From: an uncultured Microscilla sp.
GTDB lineage: Bacteria > Bacteroidota > Bacteroidia > Cytophagales > Microscillaceae
Length of the DNA stretch: 32,809 bases
Assembly: GCF_947493425.1 (NCBI RefSeq)
Contig: NZ_CANLRP010000095.1
Location: 1-32,809, forward strand
Direction: 5' to 3'
Shown here: one piece after another, positions 5,856 to 14,012 of the stretch
Layout: every line of letters begins with the position of its first letter
How positions within the stretch are numbered: position 1 is the first letter of the stretch
Translations under genes and position numbers: made by a program
Notes under the pieces: generated by a model
The model's input: the letters and a program-made list of their open reading frames with translations, nothing else
Databases searched by the model: none
What the model was told of the DNA's origin: nothing

Positions 5856-8429
5856 TTAATTATCAAAATATACCTGATTAATTGTATCAATTTTGAGTGC
5901 TCGTCCGCTCAAAGAAGTACGGTTAAATAAGTTGATAAAATAACGTTTTTCCTTGCTCCAGTTTTGCTCTAGGTTGGTTTTATCAGGTACTTTGGTATAG
6001 TTTCCCCGCAAGTCATCTAGCCCACCTTTGATGGTAACATAATAAATGGCAGAACCTTTTCTTTTGTCAATCAATACACTAGAGTTGGGGTCTATGCGAA
6101 TGTTTCGTTGTTGATAGTTGGCCAAAGGTATTTTTACTTTATAATTAAAACCTTTGTCTACGGTATAGCTGCCAATAATAGAAAGAGGAGATACTGTACT
6201 TTGTATGGTCACTTCTGGCATAAACACCGTTTCGTTTCTTATCTGCAACACTTGACGCATCTCAGTAAAGGGTAAATTGTCTACCCTTAGGTTTATGTAA
6301 TTGAAGGGCTGTTTTACGGGGGCAAAATTTACCAGTGTTCCATTGGTTACTTTTGCGTCTATATCTGCCACTACGTTGGGCAAGTTTACTTCCATGTGTT
6401 TATTAAACACTAGACCTGCCTCTACATCGGCAGTGAGCAAACCATTGATATTTGATGATTGAATGAAGTTTTGTGAAAAGTTGCCAAAAGCTGCCATGAG
6501 CTGGTTTGCCTGTACTTTGTTGAACTGCATCCTGCCATCAAAAGTAAAGAAATTGTCTTTTTGCGCATTAAAAATTCCCAATACATTCATTGTTCCTCCA
6601 GCAATATTCATGTGAATGTTGCTGGTTTTGAGCACTTTATCGTTCATTGCCAGGTCACAAGTAAAGTTATTTGCTACAAACGGACGAAACTGTATACTGT
6701 CTACTTTACATTTAAAGTTAAAAGCAATGTCACTGGGCACATGCAAAGTATATGTTTGTGGGTTGACTTTATTTTCTGAGGAGGTTCCCAAACTTGCTTT
6801 TTGAAGCAATTCTGCCATATCAAGTTTTCGGGCTACCAGGTTACCTTCTATACGTGCTGTGGAGGTTTCAGTATTATGAAGTAACAAATAAGGCATGAGG
6901 TTTTTCAACAAACCATTGATAGCAAAATCTGATTTGCCCACTTGTCCGGCAAAGCTTTGAATGGTCGTAGTATTATTATTAAACTCAAAATCCCCGGAAA
7001 AATCTTTAAATTCTAATGGATTATTTGACAAGATAAAGTTTACATTTTTCAATTCCATTGCGCCAGTTATGCGTACATCGTCTGCTTCTTTTTCTTTGGT
7101 CAAGTCATCGAGCAACCCCTCCATATATAACTTCAAGCCAAACAATCCTTCCGCTTTTTTGAACATATCTAGTGGATAAAATTCTGTAAAAGCTTCCAGG
7201 TCAAGCCCAGCGTCTAAACGTAGGCTTATGTAAGGATTGGTAAAGTTTCTAAGTTCAAAACTACCTCTAAGGTTTTCACTCTTGAGCGAATCACGAATAC
7301 TGGCATTGCTTAAGTCTTTTACCCGCTCAAATTTTAAAGAGCCTTTCAAGCGATCAACTTTCAGGAATGAGGTATTCAAGTTGTTTTCACGTCCATTGCT
7401 AAACTTACCTATAAAACTAAAGCGTTGAAATACTTGCTCAATATTGGGTGATTGAATGGCAATATTACGGCAACCAAAGTCTATTTCTACATGCGGAAAA
7501 GCCTTAGCCGACCAATTGCCCTTGATAGCGCCTTTAAAGTCTACATTGCCTTTGGTTTTATAATCTAAGAGTTTATTGTGTACTTTGGCAGGCATAAACA
7601 CGGTAAGCGCCTTTAGGTCTTTGTTGGTGCCAGCTATTTCAAGGTTTATAAAGTCTGCTTGACGTTTTTTAATATCATAATAACCCTTTAGCTCAAAGTC
7701 ACTCTTGCGTAAAGTTATCTGAAGGGGGTGCAAGTCTATGCGTCCTTTGTTTCGGTTAAACGATATTTTACTATTCCCCAAAGTTACCTCTTCTTGCTTA
7801 AGGTAATTGTACCCGTTGGCCTGAAAGTTAAGCGTAGTAAGCTTACCGCTTAAATCTAAATCAAAAAATTGGGGTTGAGCCGCTACTGTACTTGCTATGT
7901 TTTGTACCGTAAAGTTATAAGCTTCTTTTTGGGCAATGTTTTGGTAAGCTATTTTCAAGTTTTTGAGCTTAATGTGCTCTACACTGAACTTTACCGTACT
8001 ATCACTCATTTGTGCAGCCAAGTCAAAAAAACTATAATTATCTTCTCCATTGTTATTTACCAAAAAATTGATTTGCCCACCGTCTATCTCCATGGTTTTA
8101 AAGGTATACCGCCCATTGATGTACTCGTTAAAATCAAGTGTAAACTGAAGCTTATCTATATTGGCAAATACGCGGCGGTGAGGTTTGCCTTCTATTTGTA
8201 CCTGATGGATAGTAAGGGTGAGTGCCGGAAAATTGGTAGTGAAATCAAAATTTACTTCTCCGGTTTTTATGTTAGTTTTCAAGCTTCGGGTAAGCCTTTC
8301 CTTTACTTCTTTTTCAACCTTGGCTTTTTGTGAGGGAGTATAAAACAAGGCCGCACCTATAGCTACCAAAGCAGCTACGGCTGACAATATTAATATGAAA
8401 ATAAAAAACCGTCGGAAAAACTTGCGCAT
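5856..8429 (-). CDS. AsmA-like inner-membrane protein
   Basis: An 857-aa protein with one N-terminal signal anchor (about residues 6-30, FFRRFFIFILILSAVAALV region), followed by a long periplasmic region built of repeating beta-strands. The start (KVEKEVKERLTRSLKTNIKTGEV, in part) and repeated 'NGLL/GxF' strand patterns fit the AsmA/AsmA_2 family. Members of this family are thought to form hydrophobic-groove bridges for phospholipid movement between the inner and outer membranes. The C-terminal part (about residues 600-800) resembles the conserved AsmA C-terminal region. No catalytic motif is expected. The start at 8429 directly precedes the basic FFRR stretch. The upstream 270 bp (8430-8699) is an AT-rich divergent intergenic region in which I see no gene. 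Confidence 0.85.
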   Translation of the reverse strand: MRKFFRRFFIFILILSAVAALVAIGAALFYTPSQKAKVEKEVKERLTRSLKTNIKTGEVNFDFTTNFPALTLTIHQVQIEGKPHRRVFANIDKLQFTLDFNEYINGRYTFKTMEIDGGQINFLVNNNGEDNYSFFDLAAQMSDSTVKFSVEHIKLKNLKIAYQNIAQKEAYNFTVQNIASTVAAQPQFFDLDLSGKLTTLNFQANGYNYLKQEEVTLGNSKISFNRNKGRIDLHPLQITLRKSDFELKGYYDIKKRQADFINLEIAGTNKDLKALTVFMPAKVHNKLLDYKTKGNVDFKGAIKGNWSAKAFPHVEIDFGCRNIAIQSPNIEQVFQRFSFIGKFSNGRENNLNTSFLKVDRLKGSLKFERVKDLSNASIRDSLKSENLRGSFELRNFTNPYISLRLDAGLDLEAFTEFYPLDMFKKAEGLFGLKLYMEGLLDDLTKEKEADDVRITGAMELKNVNFILSNNPLEFKDFSGDFEFNNNTTTIQSFAGQVGKSDFAINGLLKNLMPYLLLHNTETSTARIEGNLVARKLDMAELLQKASLGTSSENKVNPQTYTLHVPSDIAFNFKCKVDSIQFRPFVANNFTCDLAMNDKVLKTSNIHMNIAGGTMNVLGIFNAQKDNFFTFDGRMQFNKVQANQLMAAFGNFSQNFIQSSNINGLLTADVEAGLVFNKHMEVNLPNVVADIDAKVTNGTLVNFAPVKQPFNYINLRVDNLPFTEMRQVLQIRNETVFMPEVTIQSTVSPLSIIGSYTVDKGFNYKVKIPLANYQQRNIRIDPNSSVLIDKRKGSAIYYVTIKGGLDDLRGNYTKVPDKTNLEQNWSKEKRYFINLFNRTSLSGRALKIDTINQVYFDN

Positions 8430-8699
8430 AATCCCAAAAACAAGTTTGGTGAATTGATCAGTAGAAAATTATTTATCAAGGTTAAAAAACCTCGTGTATC
8501 AACGCAAAATTTCGTACCAAAATCAATGAAATACAAGTATTTAGGAATATAATTGCACTCAGAGCCATTAAAAACCTCAAAGAGTTGTACACAACTTTGT
8601 GAAAAAACACCTTCCATCTGCGGTGTTTCAACTTTCTACTTGCTTGAATAACCCTCTACGCTTTTTTTATCGTTGGTATATTTAAAATAACGATTGACT

Positions 8700-9545
8700 A
8701 TGAAGCTACTTCTTATCAGGCCATTTTGTATCATCATCCTATTACTAAGTGCATACATTACTACTGCTCAAGAGGCAAAACATCTTATTGATTTTTTGCA
8801 AACCAAACCTCGCCATACAGCAGGCATAAAGCAGCACATACAACAAATGAAACAAGACACCATACACTATGCAGAAGTCAATACTGCTATTGAGCGCATC
8901 TTACCTTCGGGTATCACCCAACTACATTATGTACTCTTTACCCACCAACCCCAAGTATATCAATTGTCAATATTGGCTCAGAAAACACAAATTATTGGCA
9001 TCAAATTGTTTAAAGTAACCTATAATAAGGGGTACACATACCCACGCGAGCAACTGAGCATCTTATACAGTTGGGTGAATATAACAAGTTTACAAAAATA
9101 CATTGATGGTCACAACAAGCTTTATGGTAGCCAGCTGAATACAGATGATGTTTCATTGTTGCCTTTCAGGTTGTATAAATATGGGAGCGACTGTGGACAT
9201 AGCACCCCTGACCAATATAGCCGCATGCGGCAACTAATAAGGCAAAAAGACGAATATACATTGCAAAAATGGCTTAGGTCAATGAATGTAGAGTTGCAGG
9301 CGTATGCATTGGAAGGTTTAGCCCGATTGAAACATCCCAAAAAAATTAAACGATCACACTTGGTAGAAATTCCACTACGGGTGGAGTCACAAAAACGCTT
9401 ATTTAAAAAGTACCTTTGGCGGGTACCAGAAACAAAAGTAGTTCAATTGCTTCGTCAATCAAATACCAAAGTATATACTTGTGCGGGTTGTTTTGGAATG
9501 AACTACACACCTATTGCAACCCTTGTTGAAAAAATGGGCTTTTGA
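8700..9545 (+). CDS. Secreted protein of unknown function with C-terminal Cys motifs (281 aa)
   Basis: Not recognised. The ATG at 8700 is preferred over the TTG at 8694. The protein opens with a signal peptide (MKLLLIRPFCIIILLLSAYITTAQ; cut after about residue 23). The mature part is mixed alpha/beta. One helical stretch (WLRSMNVELQAYALEGLARL) looks like a HEAT-type repeat unit. Cysteines cluster late: SDCGHS around residue 162 and CAGCFG near residue 262, close to the C-terminus. These could form disulfides or bind metal. TATATTTA at about 8679-8686 may be its -7 element. It stands between the AsmA-like gene and the TonB receptor on its own, and the context does not fix a role. Confidence 0.75.
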   Translation: MKLLLIRPFCIIILLLSAYITTAQEAKHLIDFLQTKPRHTAGIKQHIQQMKQDTIHYAEVNTAIERILPSGITQLHYVLFTHQPQVYQLSILAQKTQIIGIKLFKVTYNKGYTYPREQLSILYSWVNITSLQKYIDGHNKLYGSQLNTDDVSLLPFRLYKYGSDCGHSTPDQYSRMRQLIRQKDEYTLQKWLRSMNVELQAYALEGLARLKHPKKIKRSHLVEIPLRVESQKRLFKKYLWRVPETKVVQLLRQSNTKVYTCAGCFGMNYTPIATLVEKMGF

Positions 9546-9605
9546 TCAATATATCATTATTTTGAGTAAAACAGGTGCCATATTGCTATAAAAAGCTTGC
9601 CTTAC

Positions 9606-9652
9606 TTGCAACGTTATTGCATTTAAACTACATTTGTGTAACAATGTTGCAA
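9606..9652 (+). promoter_or_regulatory. Promoter with duplicated palindromic operator before the TonB receptor
   Basis: TTG at 9606-9608, a 20-bp spacer and TACATTTG at 9629-9636 form a near-ideal Bacteroidota promoter. Two related 15-bp palindromes frame it: TGCAACGTTATTGCA at 9607-9621 over the -33 box, and TGTAACAATGTTGCA at 9637-9651 over the expected start site. They match TGYAAC-N3-RTTGCA, and together the arms also form a larger imperfect inverted repeat. The position implies repression by a dimeric regulator. A Fur-family metal sensor such as Zur is my guess from the downstream genes. Confidence 0.6.
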
Positions 9653-9659
9653 AAAATAT

Positions 9660-12032
9660 ATGCGCACTTTATCAATTATTATATTACATATTTTACTCTC
9701 AACTCATTTTTTATTTGCCCAAAAAACTACTAAAACTGAATGCAAGGGAATGCTTTCGGGAGTAGTGATTGATGCGCAGAGTAAAGCACCTTTGGCAGGG
9801 GTAACCATTTATATTAAGGGTACCAACACAGGGGTAATCACTGATGCTAAAGGTAGGTTTCAAATTCCTGACCTTTGCAAGGGTGAGCATATTTGTATTT
9901 GCCGAATGATTGGCTACAAACAAACCGAATTTGTGATTCATCACTACCACAACCATGCCCATCACGATAAAAAACTTGCCCTTAGACATGACAATCATTT
10001 ATTGGAAGAAATTTTAGTAGAAGGTAAAAAAATAGAAACTGCTACTCAAGCCAAGAGCTCGCTATCAGGCGATGCATTGGACAAGTCAAGCGGCAAAAAC
10101 TTAGGTGAGTCATTAAAAAGCCTGACTGGAGTAAATACATTGCAAACTGGTCATTCTATTTCCAAACCTGTAATCCACGGAGTACATAGCAATCGAGTAC
10201 TTGTTTTAAACAATGGCATTCGGCAGGAAGGGCAACAATGGGGAGCAGAACATGCCCCAGAAATTGATCCATTTGTAGCCACACAATTATCAGTAGTAAA
10301 AGGAGCTGCAGGAGTACGTTATGGTGCCGATGCCATAGGAGGAGTGGTGATTGTAGAGCCTCCACGCTTGCGTCAAAGCTCAGGCATAGGTGGTGCGCTC
10401 AATTTAGTGGGCGTGTCTAACGGTCGTCAGGGCATTATGTCAGGTATGCTAGAGGGACAAGTAATAAAAGGACTTAGCTGGCGTGTACAAGGCACCTATA
10501 AGCAGTCAGGAAATGTACATACCCCAGACTACTTCTTATCTAACACTGGCTTAAGAGAGGTTAACTTTTCGGGTGCAATAGGCTATACCAAGGAACGCTT
10601 TGGCGTAGAAATTTTTCACAGTAGATTTGACACTGAGTTGGGCATATTTGAAGCAGCACATACCGGAAACCGCGCCGATTTAAAGCGGGCCATCAATAGC
10701 CCTCAACCATTGGTAATCAAAGACTTTAGTTATGACATTATCCAGCCTAAACAACGAGTAAGTCATCACCTACTAAAAGCCAAAGCCTTTTGGTTGTTAG
10801 ACAAGGTAGGGAAAATAGAAATACAGTATGGTTTGCAGTCTAATGCAAGGGCAGAATTTGATCACTCACGCAGACGCAAAAGCACTGCTGCTTTGTCGCT
10901 CAACTTAAACACACACACATTAGACCTGGTGCTTAACCACAATGCGTTGGGACATTGGAAGGGGAGCTTTGGGCTCACTGGTATGTATCAAACCAATGTC
11001 TTTACCGGGCAAATGTTTATTCCTAATTATAATACTACTACAGCAGGTGCTTTCTTAATTGAGCGTTATGTTCGGGAAAGCTTTGAGTTTGAAGCAGGTA
11101 TTCGTTACGACCAACGCTCTTTGACTACTTATATTCGTCCTACCTCCAACGATCCGGTAGAAAACAAAACATTGAACTTTAATAATTTTTCGGGTACTTT
11201 GGGAGTGATTTTTAGATTTAACGATTATTTAAGCCTTCGCTCTAATTTGGGGACAGCCTGGCGCCCACCTGCTGTCAATGAACTGTACAGTGCTGGTTTG
11301 CATCACGGTTCAGCAAGCTTTGAGTTAGGCAATGCCAACTTACAAACTGAACAATCTTACAAATGGATCAACACGTTGACCTATGAAAAAAACAGACTGA
11401 ATATAGAGCTAAGCGGATATTATAATCAAATTCAAAATTATATCTATTTAGCTCCCAGTGCACCTTGGTCTACACTTACCATACGAGGGGAGTTTCCTAT
11501 ATACCAATATTTGCAAACCAACGCCGTGATTATGGGCATAGATGCGGCACTGGAGTATGACATTACTGCTTCGCTTACTTTCCGCTCTAAAGCATCGGTG
11601 GTACGTGGGCGAGACCGTAGTTTTGACAACCCACTGATTTTGATGCCCACTGATAATATTACCAATACCTTGACTTATCAACTTCCCAAAGTGGGCAAAT
11701 TCAAGAAAATATTTTTTAGCCTGAGCGGACGTCATGTGGCAGAACAGCGTTTATTGCCCCAAAACCGCGAGCCTTTTGAAGGTGACACACCAAGCCAGAA
11801 CACAGGAGAGAATCAATTGACTTACGAAGAGTTGATCAATGCACCAGCTGGCTATTCTGTTTGGGGGTTTCAGACTGGTTTTACCTTGCCTTTTCATCGC
11901 CAAAGTCTGAAAATAAGTTTAAGTATAGATAATATGCTGGATGCGGCTTACCGTGACTATTTAAACCGCTTTAGGTTTTTTGCCGATGATTTGGGGCGTA
12001 GTTTTACCCTTAGGTTAAAGTATACATTTTAG
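9660..12032 (+). CDS. TonB-dependent outer-membrane receptor, probably metal uptake
   Basis: A 790-aa protein. Order: signal peptide (1-21); carboxypeptidase-regulatory-like beta domain (about 30-95, GVVIDAQSKAPLAGVTIYIKG region); His-rich linker (about 94-111, HHYHNHAHHDKK then HDNH); plug domain (about 120-235, with SLTGVNTL and RYGADAIGGVVIVEPP); and a 22-strand-type barrel ending in the usual terminal Phe (LRLKYTF). It would import a substrate across the outer membrane using TonB-ExbBD energy. The His cluster, the GAEHAPEIDPF segment in the plug and the partner lipoprotein resemble ZnuD-type zinc receptors. A heme or copper substrate cannot be excluded. It is controlled by the operator at 9606-9652 and linked through a leaky terminator to the next gene. 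Confidence 0.93.
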   Translation: MRTLSIIILHILLSTHFLFAQKTTKTECKGMLSGVVIDAQSKAPLAGVTIYIKGTNTGVITDAKGRFQIPDLCKGEHICICRMIGYKQTEFVIHHYHNHAHHDKKLALRHDNHLLEEILVEGKKIETATQAKSSLSGDALDKSSGKNLGESLKSLTGVNTLQTGHSISKPVIHGVHSNRVLVLNNGIRQEGQQWGAEHAPEIDPFVATQLSVVKGAAGVRYGADAIGGVVIVEPPRLRQSSGIGGALNLVGVSNGRQGIMSGMLEGQVIKGLSWRVQGTYKQSGNVHTPDYFLSNTGLREVNFSGAIGYTKERFGVEIFHSRFDTELGIFEAAHTGNRADLKRAINSPQPLVIKDFSYDIIQPKQRVSHHLLKAKAFWLLDKVGKIEIQYGLQSNARAEFDHSRRRKSTAALSLNLNTHTLDLVLNHNALGHWKGSFGLTGMYQTNVFTGQMFIPNYNTTTAGAFLIERYVRESFEFEAGIRYDQRSLTTYIRPTSNDPVENKTLNFNNFSGTLGVIFRFNDYLSLRSNLGTAWRPPAVNELYSAGLHHGSASFELGNANLQTEQSYKWINTLTYEKNRLNIELSGYYNQIQNYIYLAPSAPWSTLTIRGEFPIYQYLQTNAVIMGIDAALEYDITASLTFRSKASVVRGRDRSFDNPLILMPTDNITNTLTYQLPKVGKFKKIFFSLSGRHVAEQRLLPQNREPFEGDTPSQNTGENQLTYEELINAPAGYSVWGFQTGFTLPFHRQSLKISLSIDNMLDAAYRDYLNRFRFFADDLGRSFTLRLKYTF

Positions 12033-12041
12033 AATACACAA

Positions 12042-12096
12042 GTACAAGCGAGTAGATGAACCAAGTTTGGGTTTGCCTGCTTGTACCTTATTTTTA
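12042..12096 (+). terminator. Intra-operon terminator/attenuator-like hairpin
   Basis: Stem GTACAAGC (12042-12049) / GCTTGTAC (12079-12086) with an internal hairpin possible in the loop, followed by CTTATTTTT. It lies between the receptor and the lipoprotein gene and could set their expression ratio. Confidence 0.5.
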
Positions 12097-12120
12097 TATA
12101 TCTAATTTTTTTTAAGTAAA

Positions 12121-12684
12121 ATGAAAACTATTTCGAGATTGTTATTGAGCATATTATGTGCAATGGTGCTTTTGTCAAGTTGTAAAAAAGCCGATGATCC
12201 AGCACCTGCTACGAACGAAGAAGAACTGATTACAGACCTTACACTGACTTTTACCAACCAAGCCAATACTTCAGAAGTAATTACCATGACTTTTTCTGAC
12301 TCAGATGGCCCTAATGGACCCCAAACTGGAACATTCAATATTTCTGGAAATTTGTCAGCAAGTGCCAAGTATAATGTAGCCTTCAAGGTAGAGAATAAAT
12401 CAGAAACACCTGCAGAAGATGTGACTACAGAAATAAAAGAAGAAGGTGCAGAGCATCAGGTGTTTTATAACACCACTGGCAACCTTCAGTTTCAATCGTA
12501 TACTGATAAAGATGCCAATGGCAACCCTATTGGTATTAGCACTACTTTTTCTACTGGTATTGCCGGAACTGCTACCTTGAAGGTAACTCTTAAGCATCAG
12601 CCTGGTGTTAAAACCGCTTCTACTACTGTAGTGGATGGTGAGACTGATATAGAAGTAAACTTTACAGGTATCACTATTCAGTAA
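12121..12684 (+). CDS. Lipoprotein partner of the TonB receptor
   Basis: A 187-aa protein with a lipobox at residues 18-21 (LLSSC-KK), so it is lipid-anchored. The mature part contains an immunoglobulin-like beta pattern and the conserved string EEGAEHQVFY (about residues 113-122), rich in possible metal ligands (E, H). I recall similar small lipoproteins downstream of TonB receptors in many Bacteroidota, often labelled 'type 1 periplasmic binding fold'; that label is only a name match. It probably captures or hands over the same ligand as the receptor. It starts 88 bp after the receptor stop and ends in its own terminator. Confidence 0.8.
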   Translation: MKTISRLLLSILCAMVLLSSCKKADDPAPATNEEELITDLTLTFTNQANTSEVITMTFSDSDGPNGPQTGTFNISGNLSASAKYNVAFKVENKSETPAEDVTTEIKEEGAEHQVFYNTTGNLQFQSYTDKDANGNPIGISTTFSTGIAGTATLKVTLKHQPGVKTASTTVVDGETDIEVNFTGITIQ

Positions 12685-12708
12685 TATTTTTTTTGTTTTA
12701 GATTTATT

Positions 12709-12747
12709 GCAACACTGTTACAGCAGTAATAGTGTTGCTTTTTTTAT
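12709..12747 (+). terminator. Rho-independent terminator after the lipoprotein gene
   Basis: Perfect-length stem GCAACACTGTTAC / GTAATAGTGTTGC (one A-A-type mismatch region, loop AGCA), followed by a T run. The left arm includes TGCAACACTGTTACA (12708-12722), which matches the operator palindrome before the receptor. Confidence 0.88.
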
Positions 12748-13088
12748 TTCTGTGCAAGTTTCCCTAGTTTTTGTTCTACCTTCCACTCTACAGTTTTGCG
12801 GTTAGTAAACTCCACCATATCATAAGGGCTACTCTTTTCTTTTTTCTCTATTAGTTGTACTTTGATATTTGCTTTTACTGAGATAAGAAACACCAACATT
12901 TCGTCACGCTCTTTATCAGACAAGCCTGCTCCCAACACCACCAAATCTGGGTTATGGTGCTGTATCAGTCGTTCGATGTCAGGCTTATCGGTAGCCCCCA
13001 TTACATTCCGCCCAAATTTTTCGAGCTCATCTATCAATATATTAATCACTGATAGGTTTCTGCCAATAATCAAAATACGTGGTTCCAT
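12744..13088 (-). CDS. Degenerate receiver-like protein (114 aa)
   Basis: The protein has the size and alternating strand/helix pattern of a response-regulator receiver domain: strand ILIIG at the N-terminus, DLVVLGAG as the third strand, VQLIEKK as the fifth. The acidic pair after strand 1 is replaced (IIGRN), and the phosphoacceptor Asp position after strand 3 is Gly (VVLGAG). Phosphorylation by a kinase is therefore unlikely. It could be a pseudo-receiver acting by protein contact. It is a stand-alone gene, convergent with the lipoprotein gene, whose T-run it overlaps. The family call is by pattern only. Confidence 0.6.
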   Translation of the reverse strand: MEPRILIIGRNLSVINILIDELEKFGRNVMGATDKPDIERLIQHHNPDLVVLGAGLSDKERDEMLVFLISVKANIKVQLIEKKEKSSPYDMVEFTNRKTVEWKVEQKLGKLAQK

Positions 13089-13203
13089 TATTCGTGATGG
13101 GTTGGGGTAAAACTTTTGCCGAAGGTAAAGCCTTGGCAGAGTTTCACATGGTTTATAGATTGCTTAATAATTAAAAATGTTTTTCTCTACTTTTTTTTAG
13201 AAA

Positions 13204-13232
13204 TTTGTGGTAAGTATTAAATTAACCACAAA
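13204..13232 (+). promoter_or_regulatory. Inverted repeat directly before the KTSC gene start
   Basis: TTTGTGGT (13204-13211) and ACCACAAA (13225-13232) are perfect 8-bp arms around a 13-nt AT-only loop, ending 2 bp before the ATG at 13235. It may be an operator, or an RNA hairpin masking the start. Confidence 0.4.
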
Positions 13233-13234
13233 AA

Positions 13235-13459
13235 ATGGCAAGAATAAAACGTATACATAGTGAGTCAAGTATGATTACCTCTACTGGGTACCACCCACAT
13301 ACCGAAACCCTCGAGTTGGTATTTTGTAATGGAGGAATTTACGAATATTATCAAGTCACCAACGATATTTACCAAGAGCTGGTCAATGCGTCATCGGTAG
13401 GCGAATATTTTAATACCCATATCAGACTCAAGTATCCCTATAGAAAGGTCAGGGATTAA
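13235..13459 (+). CDS. KTSC domain protein
   Basis: A 74-aa protein covering one KTSC domain: a basic start (MARIKRIHSESSMI), TGYHPHTETLELVF, GGIYEYYQV and the hallmark SSVGEYFNTHIR near the C-terminus. KTSC domains occur alone or attached to other domains. An RNA- or ribosome-linked role has been suggested for some, but the function is unproven. Its stop codon overlaps the stop of the convergent DUF6939-like gene by 2-3 bases. Confidence 0.85.
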   Translation: MARIKRIHSESSMITSTGYHPHTETLELVFCNGGIYEYYQVTNDIYQELVNASSVGEYFNTHIRLKYPYRKVRD

Positions 13460-14004
13460 ACCGGGAAATTGTTTTCCAAATAATATTTCACCAAATAAGC
13501 GTGCGACAACGGTTTAGATACATTTTCTACATCCCCATTAGTTTCATAATCAAGCAAGATAATGGGGCATTGAGCAGCTTCATTTTTAATAAGTTGAAGC
13601 ACATCGCTTACCTTATGGTCGAGCACCCAACGGTAGGCAGGCAAGTATATTTGCTTGCGTGCTGCTATATAAGACAATAAGTTATTGTTGTTTATGCCTG
13701 CTTGATGCCCCTTTACATTGCCAAACTTGCGTACTGTGCGTTTAAGCCCTTTCATAGTAGTTACTTCCAGTTTTTTTGTATCTATACCTACATTTTCAAA
13801 CACTTTTAGTCCTTGCCATATTCCTTCTACCGACTGGGCAAAATGCCCTTCTGATAAAGGTACTGGAATACCTCCAATAGGATAAAATGGGCTCAGTTTT
13901 ACAAAAGGCGCTGGAGCTTTAGATGTTACATCTATGATTTTATGCCCAGGATAATGTTTATCAAAGCTTGCTTGTAGAGTACTTTTATGTTTGACAATGA
14001 TCAT
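13456..14004 (-). CDS. DUF6939-like protein of unknown function (182 aa)
   Basis: Motifs visible: MIIVKHK start, YPGHKIIDVTSKA, the loop FYPIGGIPVPLSEG, SVEGIWQGLKVFE, and later GHQAGI. These remind me of the DUF6939 family, small proteins found in phages and bacteria. The pattern of conserved G, P, E and W residues suggests an enzyme-like fold, possibly related in style to NADAR-type proteins, but the activity is unknown. No signal peptide or membrane segment. It follows the thioesterase gene on the same strand with an 8-bp gap, so the two are likely one operon. Confidence 0.65.
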   Translation of the reverse strand: MIIVKHKSTLQASFDKHYPGHKIIDVTSKAPAPFVKLSPFYPIGGIPVPLSEGHFAQSVEGIWQGLKVFENVGIDTKKLEVTTMKGLKRTVRKFGNVKGHQAGINNNNLLSYIAARKQIYLPAYRWVLDHKVSDVLQLIKNEAAQCPIILLDYETNGDVENVSKPLSHAYLVKYYLENNFPV

Positions 14005-14012
14005 AGTAAATA

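Noticed and set aside
7869..8333. 154-codon plus-strand frame inside the AsmA-like gene
   Set aside because: It is antisense to a well-supported CDS, with aromatic- and Cys-rich composition typical of a reverse-frame shadow.
8390..8617. 75-codon minus-strand frame upstream of the AsmA-like gene
   Set aside because: It overlaps the true AsmA-like start, has a low-complexity, Phe-rich translation and no initiation context. Judged intergenic.
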